From: Platerodrilus igneus
Taxonomy: Eukaryota > Arthropoda > Insecta > Coleoptera > Lycidae
Assembly (NCBI GenBank): GCA_036346225.1
Contig: JARFIW010000588.1
Coordinates: 5,213,501 to 5,277,500, forward strand
DNA length: 64,000 bases
Direction: 5' to 3'
The notes under the pieces were generated by a model. The model had not been told where the DNA came from. It ran no database searches and saw only the letters and a program-made list of their open reading frames with translations. Positions 1-10,437 of the stretch are shown one piece after another (within the stretch, counting starts at the first letter, position 1; every line of letters begins with the position of its first letter). Both the position numbers and the translations under genes were made by a program.

Positions 1-905
1 TTGTTACACAAAGTAGTTTCGAGTAGCATTAGATTATTTTTCTTAAATTGTGGTTCCGCTATCAATTGTATCCGGTGTTTTAGTGCCAAAGCTGTATTAA
101 TCTTATGACTAAACGAGTGATTGGAAAAATAATTGACATACCTGTCAGAGCTAGTAGGTTTTTTATAACAATCAAAGATCAGCTTATTGGTGAAGTCTCT
201 GATGACTAAAGTGTCCAAAAATGGAATTTTTCTTTCAGTTTCCTTTTTATAAGTAAACTGCAGATGTTGGTTGAAAGCATTGAAGCATTCTAAGAGATGT
301 TCAATTTTATTAATTGGAGCGGAACAAATAATATCGTCAACGTACTTCACCAAAAAAACCATGTTGAAATCCAACTTAGGAATAACAGCTTCAAGTAGAT
401 GGTCCATAACTATTTGGGCTATAACCGGAGATAAAGGGGAGCCCATTGGAGTTTCAAATTTTTGCAAATAGTATACACCTTGAAAAACGAAGTAGGTGTT
501 CTTGAAAATTAGAGTAATAGTTGCAATGAACAATGATTTTGTAAGGGTAGTATGTGGTTTTATGTCATCCCATTTATCCTTAATTATATCAAGGGCCAAA
601 TCCAGAGGAATGTTAGTGAATAACGATGATACATCCAATGAAAATAGAACATGGTCTTGCGGTAATTGAAAATTTCGGAATTGATTCACAAAGGTGAAAG
701 TGTCTTTGGTATTATAATTCTTCAAAGGAAAGGATAATTGCAAAATTTTTGCACAAAAAACTGCTAATTGATAAGTGGGTGTATTCAAAGTACTGATTAT
801 AGGACGTAGCGGAACATTTTGTTTGTGGATCTTAGGAAGACCATAGTATTTTCCAGGTACAGAACTAGTGTTAGATAATTGCTTTTTTTGGGGATCTGAT
901 ATTAA
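1..905 (-). CDS. Penelope-like element reverse transcriptase (partial)
   Basis: One reading frame stays open on the minus strand from about 905 to the window edge, roughly 300 residues. It carries the Penelope-type hallmarks in order: YYGLPKIHK near 850, the FSLDVSSLFTNIP block, MGSPLSP near 440, the catalytic YVDD at 333-344, and KIPFLDTLVIR near 215. The YGLPKIHK start and PFLD after the catalytic box are typical of Penelope-like reverse transcriptases and are not expected in LTR or Jockey-type enzymes. The enzyme would copy element RNA at a chromosomal nick. The catalytic aspartates are present and I see no stop, so this copy may be young. The 3' part lies outside the window. The upstream end joins an oppositely oriented Penelope piece. 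Confidence 0.85.
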
Positions 906-910
906 GGGGA

Positions 911-1131
911 AGAACAGCTGCGCCCTCTCACAACATATAAATATGACTCATCACACCCCAAATTATGATGAAGTTCGAATTTTAGATTCTGAAGCTAATC
1001 ATAAGCTTAGGCTTTTTTTGGAGGCATATTATATAAGAAATGCAGTTAATTCGTTAAATTTTAGGCAGGACACCCAAAATTTGCATCCCATATATTCCAA
1101 TCTGTACAGAATTTGCAAAGTCAACTTTTAA
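911..1131 (+). pseudogene. Penelope-like GIY-YIG endonuclease tail
   Basis: A short plus-strand frame encodes ALSQHINMTHH, then VRILDSEANHKLRL, then a spaced I-R-N and NLHPIYSNL. This matches the layout of the C-terminal end of the GIY-YIG nuclease of Penelope-like elements (H...F/Y, ILDxExN, R, E, then LxxIY). The GIY-YIG core itself is missing, so this is a 5'-truncated copy. It lies head to head with the minus-strand reverse transcriptase, with the junction near 905-915. A 3' non-coding region follows and leads to a hammerhead-like motif at 1476-1512. The family call rests on motif spacing, so I am moderately sure. Confidence 0.6.
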
Positions 1132-1475
1132 TTTTCAACAATGATGTGAAGGCCAGAGCGCATATTATTTACCTAATATTTGTACAAAATGTGGAACACG
1201 CCCTCTTATCAGACTGGTTTTATATTAATTCATTCATAGTTGGTCGTTTACTCTATGAACAAGTAATTTTATTAATTAACTTTAAATAATCCTCTTTTTA
1301 GTGCTCCAATATTTTTATTTTTATATTTTATTTTATCCATTTATGACTAACAACAACCCTGATGTGTAGGGTTGTTTTTATAATTTTATTATTTATGCAT
1401 TAACAATTAAGCAAGTAATTTTTTTATAACGAAAATTTTTTGATGACTGTATTGATTGCTTTTCCTTTTGTAGAA

Positions 1476-1512
1476 TCTTGATAAAGGCAACAACCCTTGC
1501 CGAAACGTCGAT
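1476..1512 (+). ncRNA. degenerate hammerhead-ribozyme-like motif of the Penelope element
   Basis: TTGATAA at 1479-1485 is followed by a 5-bp stem GGCAA/TTGCC (1486-1490 and 1496-1500, loop CAACCC) and then GAAAC at 1502-1506. This is the order of a hammerhead core (CUGAUGA, stem II, GAAA), with two of the seven core bases changed. Penelope-like elements are known to carry hammerhead motifs in their terminal repeats, and the site lies 3' of a Penelope GIY-YIG tail on the same strand. I could not assign stems I and III, so cleavage activity is doubtful. Confidence 0.4.
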
Positions 1513-1633
1513 TTGTAATTAAATATATGCAAAATATTATTTCGTTTTAATTTTTTGGACTAAAATATCCCAATTGTACCGTAACATTTTATCGAAAAAA
1601 CTATTATATTAGACTAGTCCATGAGCTTATATG

Positions 1634-1637
<4 letters not shown>

Positions 1638-1686
<49 letters not shown>
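1638..1686. repeat. (AT)n microsatellite
   Basis: An uninterrupted run of about 24 AT dinucleotides. Confidence 0.95.
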
Positions 1687-1691
<5 letters not shown>

Positions 1692-1699
1692 CAATAACC

Positions 1700-2643
1700 A
1701 ATTTATACCAATCAACAATATCAATTCACGCAAGGTAAAATCTTGGAGAACTTTTATAAAAATTTACCTTTACCTTTGCTTTTGTAGGTAGTAGTCTCTA
1801 CAAAAAAAAATATGCTATTCGTATGTGTACACAGAAACCAGTAATTTATATTAGAAGCAAACCCGATCTTGGAACAACTTTCCAATATAAACCTTTTACA
1901 AAAGGGAAAGCTTTGACGTTTTAAATAAATGTTATAGTGAAAAATCTTAACTATAAATTTGATGTTATTTTCAATTTCATAAATAAAATTAACGGACTTT
2001 ATAAAACTGCAAAATTAAGTATTTGAATAACACTACCACCAGATTACTATTTATAAAGGATATAAAAATACGAAGTCCTTCCAAATTAAGATGCATGCAC
2101 GGATAACGCCAAATAACCATCAAATTCCGTAATGCTCATAACTGAATATTATTCATCCATTTAAATTAAAAGTTGAATTCTTCAGGTTTAATCGCTCATA
2201 CGATAACCAATGTGGGATAGTGTACTCTTCAAACACAACAGCAGGAAATCCTATACATCTGTCCAGCATGAACTAAATTTACCCATAAAGATACGGCAAA
2301 ACTAATACGAGAATAAAAGCGAAGATAAGAACGAAAATAAGAACGTAAATAAGAAACCCTAAAGGAATAAAAATTAGTTAAATGTATTTATTATCTTAAC
2401 TTACGATTCGTGTTTACTTAACAACACGACTATCAGCTTCCTTTAAAAATTACAGCAAAACCAATTTGCTAAACGAGCATATGCCTATGTTTATCAATCC
2501 AGACCAGATATCTGTTTAACAGTGAAAACCCATGCACCAGCCAAAATTCTATATAAATATTTTCACCGTAAATAAAGTGTACGGAGATCCACCAAAAGTG
2601 TAGGATTATAAATTGTACGGCCGCTATGCCAAATTCATTATTC
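1700..2643. other. AT-rich stretch without recognised gene
   Basis: I see no long open frame or known element. At 2309-2351 a loose 12-base phrase of the type AAGAACGAAAAT recurs three times. The stretch ends at the Polinton target site. Confidence 0.6.
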
Positions 2644-2649
2644 CGTAGC
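2644..2649. repeat. Polinton target-site duplication, left (CGTAGC)
   Basis: CGTAGC lies directly before the element terminus AGTAGAGTATAATTGG and is repeated directly after the other terminus at 12800-12805. A 6-bp duplication is the Polinton/Maverick standard. Confidence 0.9.
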
Positions 2650-4995
2650 AGTAGAGTATAATTGGCAATCCTGGAACCTCATTTGCTCCCAAATCCCTCA
2701 TTTGCTCCCACATTTACATGTAAATCCCCATAAGGAGCAAATGAGGAGGAGCGACTCTTTCCTTCCTCATTTGCTCCACATCTAAACCAAATAGTTTTCT
2801 TCGACTAACCATTTTCATCTGAACCAAAAGTTTTCTTCGACTAGCCATTTTTTATCTTTCATCTGAACCAAATAGTTTTCTTTGTCTAGCCAATGCATCT
2901 TATGAGATAAACCTATCTTGTTTGGTATCAATTAACATTAGAATTTTCTCAGCTACCCGAATCTCTAGGAATTTTTCGATATCATCACCCCAAGGAGCTA
3001 CCCTCATTTTAAGATTTCTTACCTGTAGCGACTTTTGAGCGTTCTTATAAATTTTTTAAGCTGCCCAAATCTCTTTAAATTTTTAGATAGCGCAATCCCC
3101 AAGGAGCTACCCCAATTTTAAGATTTTTTATCAATGTTGATTTCTAATCACCTCTCCTTTTCAATATCTACACTCCTTTAACCAACAATAATAAGAACAC
3201 AAAAGTTTAATATTTTATTTTATCCGATTTACAGTTTAATAAACTAATTACATTTTTACAAAGTATTTTGTTTGTGTAGCCGAATCCAAGCAGGTTAACC
3301 TGTAACAAAAAAGATTAATGGGTTGTTTAAATAGAGCTATAATAAAAGAGATTAAAGTAAAGAGAGGAAACGTGTTTTCAGTCAATAAGACATATTGTTG
3401 TTAATCCAACAATATGTTTTACCGTCCAACGAGACCACGTGGAGGTAAACACATATCGCCGGGAACAAAGGAAATTTTAAGGATGGGGAGGGTAGATATG
3501 CTTATAACTAACTTACATACTATATATACACAATAAAATATAAACAACTATCTAATATCCTTATGCCCCATGCATATGTGGAAGTACTACCAGGGATGAC
3601 GTACCTTTTGTCATCTTCTGCCGATAAACTAATTTTATTAATTAATTGGGTGTACAAATCGTGTTTTTTTACTCCGAATACATACCATGCTATGCATAAG
3701 GGCACAAGAATTATTATGCACAATGTCCTTAAAACTATCCACACTAATCCCAGCCACCACACCACGCGATACCCCCTTGATCTTTTTAATCGTGTCCTTC
3801 TCACTAATGATGCAATACGACTTGGCCCTAGTCCCAACAAATTGTAACACCAAGTCGCCGTTGAACTCGTCTTTAAACTTGCCGGGAATCTTTTTGTTCA
3901 CAAGAGGCATATTGTATTTATTGTCTCGAGGGTAGTCACTAGTATCGAAATTGTTAATGTTTGCACTGATATCACTATACAAGTCTTTTGTTTCTATACT
4001 ATACACTAAAGAGTCAGTGTCTGTGTAAAGTAGTGAGAGTTTGGCTCCATACAAATGTTTCATGGTGTTATAATGAAAATCATACATGAGGGTCTTTGAA
4101 ATATCTAAAACTGAAAAACCTGCATATATAGGCTTGTTGTAAGTGACTTTTACCCTATCCATCTGTATAATAACCAAATCCTCACCTAGCACTAAACTAC
4201 TGTTAAAGTTCGGGCGGGCGATAAGTCCACTCGCGCACAATTTTTGTCCATCGTGTTCCCACCGGGTACGATCTTTACATCCACCCTCTTGTCGACATTC
4301 TCCATCGTTTTCCAAAGACTGCGTTATTCATTAATTTGAAAAGTCTTTTCAAACGCATTTCTGGCAGATGTCCTAAGGGTGGTGTTCAAATCGATGTAGG
4401 GTTTTAACCAAGGCGATTGGTCAAATTCCATGACCCGGTGGACTGCTGTGAGCCGGAGACCATTACGTAGCGCCTGCTGCAGGTTTCTGTAATGTATGAC
4501 GTAATGACTCTTGTTGAGCAACGTGGCGAGCAGCTTCGGAGTCTTGGTGGATGGTGTTGGGGGTACCATGGTCTGTGGACAAAACGGTAAATCGTTATGA
4601 AGACCGTGTAGGTTTTCTGGATACTCAGATCTACTTCCAGGATGTACCCCTTGTCCCCTGTTACAGATATGTCATCGATGTGGGCTTTCAGGAGGTTAAG
4701 CTCTTTCTCTTTCAACCACCGGAATCCGCTTATCGGTAACGGTTGTGACATGGCCCATCCATACAAATTATTAGCATCCAGATACGCCAAGTATATGGAG
4801 GGTTCTTCAGAATTAAAATTGTGCATGTACTTATTGTTGGCGTGAGCGTATCGTTGACTGCACTGAGTTAGACCACCACGAATCCCTTTTTCACAAAGTG
4901 ATGCATTTCTACATCGGTGAATAGATCCAGTTTAACCCCAGTATGTTTCAGCATGGCGTCCCAGCTTAGACTAGGTGCTGTCATATATTGGCAGG
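2650..4995 (+). repeat. left inverted arm of the Polinton
   Basis: This is the reverse complement of 10433-12799. It holds the terminal sequence with several copies of the phrase CTCATTTGCTCC (2680-2775), a subterminal unit at 2865-3058, a perfect 11-bp hairpin at 3390-3417 and the 3' 1.47 kb of polB. By eye the two arms differ mainly in homopolymer length, with few substitutions (for example CCAA against CCGG near 3432). Homology stops inside polB at CCTGCCAATATATGAC (about 4980-4995). Confidence 0.9.
3390..3417. terminator. perfect hairpin downstream of polB (left arm)
   Basis: ACATATTGTTG, loop TTAATC, CAACAATATGT: an 11-bp perfect stem about 100 bases past the polB stop. It is conserved in the right arm at 12016-12043. 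It could be an RNA-end signal or a replication element, since it sits near the element end. The role is inferred from position only. Confidence 0.4.
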
Positions 4996-7444
4996 GATCC
5001 AAGTCGTAGGTTTTCAAGCACACACCCCGGAAATTTTCGAACACGTCGGCTAATAATAAAACGTCTGTTTTCAAGTAGAGATCACTATATTCGCCGAGTG
5101 TGCATATGTGGAAGGCGTTCCATACATTCTGAGCGTGATCGTACTCAGACAACGAAATCACAGTATTCGTGAGATCATTATAGAAATCCTCTCGGGGTGG
5201 TAGACTTGACCTATTTAACGCTGAAGCGTCTGTCACATACCTGTACGGGAACACACCCTTTCTGCGTAGAAATGAAAACTGTATGTCGTCGGGGAAACAC
5301 TTCCTCATCTCAACAAACTGCTCGCATTCCAAATTTTTCACCAACTTATCCAGGGACGATGCCATGAAACGCAGGGAATCGATGAATCGCAGCTGTACCG
5401 TGGAATTATCGGTTTCATCATCGTCATCTTCTTCTACGTCTGGTTCTTCGCCATATAACCTCACATACTTTGTGAACGATACGAACCGCTCCTTATTATT
5501 TGGGATCACTGTAACACGCTCCTTATCGCATCCCAATTCCTTCACAATAAAATGGGAATCATACCCACTTAAATTGTGGAATATGACCGGTATGAAATTT
5601 GGCATCCGGTATTGGATGTTGCATTGGCGATGTGCTGCGAAGCGGAATTTCCCTGTAAGATGGCAGTGATCCCTTACTCGATCGTCTCCCAATGGTTTCT
5701 TGCAGATACCGCAATCGTCAACCATGTGGAATAACAATTCGTCTAAAGGCTCCAACGCTGTCATCGGCACATTGTTTTTTAAGATAATCCCCAATCTGCG
5801 GGCTTCCTCCTTTAACTTCTCCATAAAAACTTTAGCAGCTTCAGGCCCCCTGTACAATTGAAACTTATCCAGATTCTCATCGTAAGAGCATTTAATGTAG
5901 TATGCGAAGCTGTATGGTTCGTGTTGGTGGGTGCTGTTAGTAAAGGAGCCGGAGGGATCCTGTGCTGCCGAAGAAATGGGCTTCAACACGCTTTCAAAGT
6001 CCGCGTATATAACAAACGGCACCCTCATTTGCTTGTGCACGTTCGTAAACTCCAATATGTTGTTGAAGTGGTTGGGCATCTTTGTCGTAACGTGGTTGCA
6101 ATCTTGTTCGGTGTGTTTGCGTAGCTTATCCTCCGAACGGAAATATATCAGGCACCCATCGCAAATCCATTTGTACCCGTCATGCTTAGACAGCTGTTTT
6201 CTCACTAGCTTCCCCAAATCCTTGATCCAGCAGTAGTGTGTGTTATTCTCATTCTGGATGTAAAGGAGGTTGACGTGCTGATCCCTCTTTCTTTTGGTGA
6301 AGTGAAGCGGCCCCACAATCGACTTGCCCTCTACACCAAACACGTTAATGCTTATAGCATTCTGCTCCTCGAATTTTGGTATATCCTTTATGGGCATCGG
6401 GAACTGCACTCCTATTAGCTCGAGTACAGTCGAGTAGTGCGGATAACTAGACACTCTGTGAGGGTTGAAATCAGTGGGGTGTAGGGCTGCTACAACGCTC
6501 CAGGCAAAGCATGCGTCATCTTTGTTCTGCACGTTAACAACGGCATGTTTCTCCCTTATCCATTTGGGAAGCTCAATGTAGAACCCCCCACGAAGAGGTT
6601 TATACTCGTTAATATTTACCTCCAAGTATAACACATTTTTCAACGTCCAACCTAAAATTTAAAAATTAGAAAAAATTAATAATTTTTCAAAACTTACCAG
6701 AATCTCGTTCTTGAAATTCGTCTGACTTAGCTGACATCCTCTCCACAAAGGAGTCGTAGACATTTCCTAGGTTGTTGGATGAGGTGACCACAACATTTCG
6801 GGTGTTGAAGGATTTCACGTCGTCAACACCTTCTGCCGCAGCCATCTTGGTGTACCCACCAAACACCTCCAGGTTCACCTTTAGGGAGGTGTGGATTGCC
6901 CGCTGTTTCCCGACTAAGCTTACAAATCGTTTCAGTTGATTTTGCAAGAATTCCAACAGACCTAGAAATAACTAAGTTAAAACACAAATACTTATAAAAA
7001 ATACATACTTGTAGAGTCGACATTATTAATTCTGTATGTAGCGATTCGACTTTTGAATGCGGTCGCTACCACTTCTACACCCCCATCCAGGACGCGACTA
7101 GCATTAGCTTTGTGCTCGTTCGAGCGCTGGTGGGATGCCAGGTTGGCAACATCCACATCGCACTCAACGCATCTCCGCAATCTTTTGGGGGTAGGTCCCC
7201 CAACTGTCGGCGCAGCCGATCGCTTAACACCGGATGGGTCTGCAACTGGTTCCACCACACCATGCTCGGCATCCTTGTGACGTTTCAAGTTGTCCCTCCG
7301 CGAGAAGGATGCCAGGCACATATCGCAGGCGAACAACTCAGTCTTTTGATCTGGCACCGATCCATGTTGTTGGAGCTGGTGTCGTTTTAAATTGTTGCTT
7401 CTTGAGAAAGCTGTACCACACACATCACAAGTAAAGGAAGCCAT
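3520..7444 (-). CDS. polB: Zinc-finger/protein-primed DNA polymerase B, spliced, several frameshifts
   Basis: Three exons fit one frame: 7444-7009 (ATG at 7444), 6961-6698 and 6651 to about 3520. They are separated by 47- and 46-bp introns with GTATGT...TTTCTAG and GTAAGT...TTTTAG ends. Exon 1 encodes two C2H2 fingers (residues about 4-27 and 38-61) and a third, looser CX2C...HX5H unit. In exon 3, YADFES (5990-6007) is ExoI and NLSGYDSHF is ExoII. Between them lies a CGIC...DHCHLTG...CNIQY cluster resembling recombination endonuclease VII. Further on come DVLLLADVF, motif A ([10 protein letters not shown]), motif B (near NAFEK) and motif C (YTDTDSL, about 4010-4030). It would copy the element from a terminal protein primer. 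One-base frame breaks lie near 4880, 4630, 4340 and 3670. Most sit in homopolymers and are absent from the other arm. Confidence 0.85.
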
Positions 7445-7840
7445 TTTTCTATAAAGAAATTAAAACTGGTCAAAGACTTTTAACAGTTGTGACTAGTCAA
7501 AGACTAAACAGAAACTAAATGATATTGTATCGCACGGTGCTTTTATACCCGGTTGGTATAATTAGCTAGTTTACTTTTAAAAACCCAGCGTCGTTGAACC
7601 TTGAGTAACATTTCATACCAGTCTATTCATGTCGGTGAAAATCAATTAGCTTCTTGCTTACGCACTACATCTATAATTATCGGATGTACTACTTTAACTT
7701 TCACGTTCGTGACTTCCATAAAGAGCAAATGAGGAGATTCATCTCACATTTCCACACACATCCACATTGCCACACACATTTACAAGTATATTCCCATAAG
7801 GCGGAAATGAGGAGAATCCCTCAATTCCACACTCATCTGA

Positions 7841-8180
7841 ACCAAATAGTTTTCTTCGTCTAGCCAATGCATCTTTCGAGATAAACCTATCTTGTTTGGT
7901 ATTAATTAATATTAGAATTTTCTCAGCTACCCGAATCTCTAGGAATTTTTTAGATAGCTTCATTCCCCAAGGGAGCTACCCCAATTTTAAGATTTCTTAC
8001 CTGTAGCGACTTTTGAGCGTCCTTACAAATTTTTTTAGTCATGCAATACATCTTGTTAGTCTAAAATTTTACGCACATCCCGAATCTGTTAACAGATTTG
8101 AAATCGGACCATCCCTTACAAAGTTACACTTTAAGCTCTCAAACCTCTAAATTTTGCTCTTTGCTCTATAAGCAAAACTA
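7841..8180 (-). repeat. subterminal repeat unit, internal copy 1
   Basis: About 340 bp, sharing CTAGCCAATGCATCTTTCGA and the following 190 bases with the left arm (2865-3058) and, inverted, the right arm (about 12406-12590). A second block with CGAATCTG and CTCTATAAGCAAAAC follows. Confidence 0.8.
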
Positions 8181-8470
8181 ACAAATAGTTTTATTCATCT
8201 AGCCAATGCATCTTTCGAGATAAACCTATCTTGTTTGGTATCAATCAATATTAGATTTTTCTCAGCTACCCGAATCTTTAGGAATTTTTCAGATATCATC
8301 ACCCCCCAAGGGAGCTACCCCAATTTTAAGATTTCTTACCTGTAGTAACTTTTGAGCGTTCTTATGAATTTTTTTAGTCATGCGATACATCTTGTTAGCT
8401 TAGAATCTTACGCACAACCCGAATCTGCAAACAGATTTGAAATCGGATCACGCCCCTTTAAAGCTCTCAA
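8181..8470 (-). repeat. subterminal repeat unit, internal copy 2
   Basis: A direct repeat of copy 1, starting 340 bases later, with scattered substitutions including one that creates a stop in the shared minus-strand peptide frame. Confidence 0.8.
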
Positions 8471-8929
8471 ATCTTATTAAAATTTTTGCCCGTCTATGAC
8501 ATATGCTTAAACCAAACATCTCCAAAAATCAAAAACCGTGGAGATTTTAGAAATGAGTTCTTTATAAGCCATAAGTGCTTAGTATTTAAAATCATTTTTT
8601 CAAACAGTAATGTGCTTCTCTCAGAATATCGCAAAAACCCATAACTTTTCTGGTTTTAACATAATTACATGCACAATGCTAAATTGTTGGAAAATATGTA
8701 GACGAGGACAAACTAATTGCTTTACAATTATATGACGTATAGTGAAAGTAGCCTTTTCTTTTTTATTAATTAGCAGCTATATGATTTGAAAAATACAATA
8801 GATATGCTCAATGCCACCCATTAGAAAATTCCCGTATAATTGCTGGAGGGTTTATTAATCATACAATGAGCGCTCTAGTATGGTCGTCCTTATAAATTTT
8901 TTATACATGCAATTCATCTTGTTAGTCTA

Positions 8930-9259
8930 CAATTTTACGCACATCCCGAATCTGCAAACAGATTTAAAATCGGACCATCCCTTGGAAAGTTATAACCCTT
9001 TAAAGCTCTCAAACCTCTAAATTTCGCTCTTTGCTTTATAAGCAAAACTAACAAATAGTTTTCTTCGTCTAACCAATGCATCTTTCGAGATAAACCTATC
9101 TTGTTTGGTATCAATTAATATTAGAATTTTCTCAGCTACCCGAATTTCTAGGAATTTTTTAGATAGCATCTCCTCCAAGGGAGCTACCCCAATTTTAAGA
9201 TTTTTTGCCGATAGCGATTTTATGGTCGTCTTTATAAATTTTTTAACAATGCAATACAT
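8930..9259 (-). repeat. subterminal repeat unit, internal copy 3
   Basis: The two blocks of the unit recur here: the CGAATCTGCAAACAG block at about 8947, then the AGCCAATGCATC-like block at 9051-9243. This is the only internal copy whose minus-strand peptide frame stays open throughout. Confidence 0.75.
9017..9259 (-). CDS. small repeated frame in the Polinton subterminal unit
   Basis: An 80-residue minus-strand frame contains NLKIGVAPL, then KKFLEIRVAEKILILID, then TKQDRFISKDAL and RRRKLF. The same peptide, with a few changes, can be read from the internal copies at 7841 and 8181 and from both arms (for example 12440-12590, plus strand). The strand is consistent with the unit each time, but the frame is often broken by single-base indels. 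I do not recognise the family. It could be a small element protein under repeated duplication, or a chance frame in a structural repeat. There is no signal peptide or membrane segment. Confidence 0.3.
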   Translation of the reverse strand: MYCIVKKFIKTTIKSLSAKNLKIGVAPLEEMLSKKFLEIRVAEKILILIDTKQDRFISKDALVRRRKLFVSFAYKAKSEI

Positions 9260-9785
9260 CTATTAAAGACCGCCATATAAATCAAAACCAACTTCTATTA
9301 TATGGTGGTGAAAATTTGGTGGAAATTTGCCTAACCTAGAGGTTGTCCTACCAACTAGTTGGTCGATATTTAATTGTGATACTCACACTCTACAATGTTC
9401 CACGAGCTACACTCTATACAGAACTCAGATCAAACGAAAATCGTACACAAATTTGGAAATGTATACTACATATTTGTCAATTAAAAGGAGGAAAGAGTGA
9501 CTTTTGTGTGTGTATTAGTTTTAATGAATAAAAATATATTTCTATGTGTAGTGTACTTGTTAAGTATTTGAATTGAAATATAATTATGGTTTCAAACGTT
9601 TTGGTTTTATTTATATATATTAGTATTGTTAGGATACAATAAAAATACAGGGGTGCGCGCGCGCAGGGGTGCGCATGGACACAGACGTGCTTAGACGTAC
9701 ATCAGAATGCATAAAAAACTGCGTTGGATCACCAAAAATCTTATTAATATTAAAACAACATAGATTTTATACTGTTTTATTATGT

Positions 9786-10191
9786 TGGAGCGCTGGTGGG
9801 ATGCCAAGACATTTTGAAATCTAAGACCGTTCTCATGCAAGATCAGAGATATTAAAGCATCGGTCTTCCCACAACTCGATAATCCCACGAATATAACTCG
9901 TATGTTAGACGGGGACAATGAACCATGTTTACCATCCTCTTTTGCATTAGCAATAGCAAAGTTATCATAATTCTGTATAGGTATTTTAACTTCTGGTATA
10001 ACATCTCTGGATGCATCGTTGGAATTATGTAATTTCTTCACGTTCTCCAACCTTTTAACATATCTGCATAACGTTGTTCTAGGTATATTATATTTTTTAC
10101 TAGCAGCGTAGAAACTCGAGCCATCCAGGATATCCTCTGCTGCTTTTGTAATAGATTGTTTGGAGCACCACTGATTGCTTGAATGCGCCAT
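9786..10191 (-). pseudogene. N-terminal fragment of a packaging-type ATPase with HTH domain
   Basis: From MAHSSNQW at 10191, residues about 10-48 form a helix-turn-helix of the Psq type (SITKAAEDILDG...YNIPRTTLCRYVKRL). At about residues 100-125 comes IRVIFVGLSSCGKTDALISL, a Walker A P-loop (GLSSCGKT) followed by ENGLRFQNV. This order matches ATPases linked to arthropod Polinton-like elements, thought to pump the genome into capsids. The frame then runs into LASHQRSN, a piece identical to part of the zinc-finger exon, and ends. Walker B and the rest are missing, so the protein cannot be active. GC-rich repeats flank the fragment at 9650-9676 and 10231-10437. Confidence 0.6.
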
Positions 10192-10230
10192 CTTTCGAAA
10201 AATGTCTTACTATAACTAAGCTCAACCCAG

Positions 10231-10437
10231 GTGCGCATGGGCAGCGCGCATGGGCAGGGGTGTGCACGCACAGGGGCGCGCATGGGCAGGGGTGCGCACG
10301 CGCAGGGGCGCGCATGGGCAGGGGTGCGCACGCGCAGGGGCGCTGCCCATGCGCACCTGCGCGTGCGCACCCTGCCCATGCGCGCCCCTGCGCGTGCGCA
10401 CCTGCCCATGCGCGCCCCTGTGCGTGCACACTCCTGC
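10231..10437. repeat. GC-rich palindromic minisatellite
   Basis: A 32-bp unit (GCGCATGGGCAGGGGTGCGC plus ACGCGCAGGGGC) runs about three times to roughly 10338. Its reverse complement then runs about three times to 10437, so the block folds into a hairpin of about 100 bp. Base composition is far above the surrounding AT-rich DNA. A related scrap (GGGGTGCGCGCGCGCAGGGG) lies at 9650-9676. The right half ends exactly where the right arm of the Polinton begins. Confidence 0.9.

Larger units (their letters stand above)
7445..9690. other. Polinton non-coding interior with terminal-like repeats
   Basis: This lies between the zinc-finger exon and the ATPase fragment. About 7715-7830 resembles the element terminus (GCAAATGAGGAG, ATTTACAAGTATATTCCC), then come three direct copies of the subterminal unit. 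No integrase, protease or capsid frame is seen. Confidence 0.6.

Noticed and set aside
1438..1450. TTGATGACTG as the hammerhead core
   Set aside because: It is not followed by a stem II with GAAA; the site at 1476-1512 fits far better.
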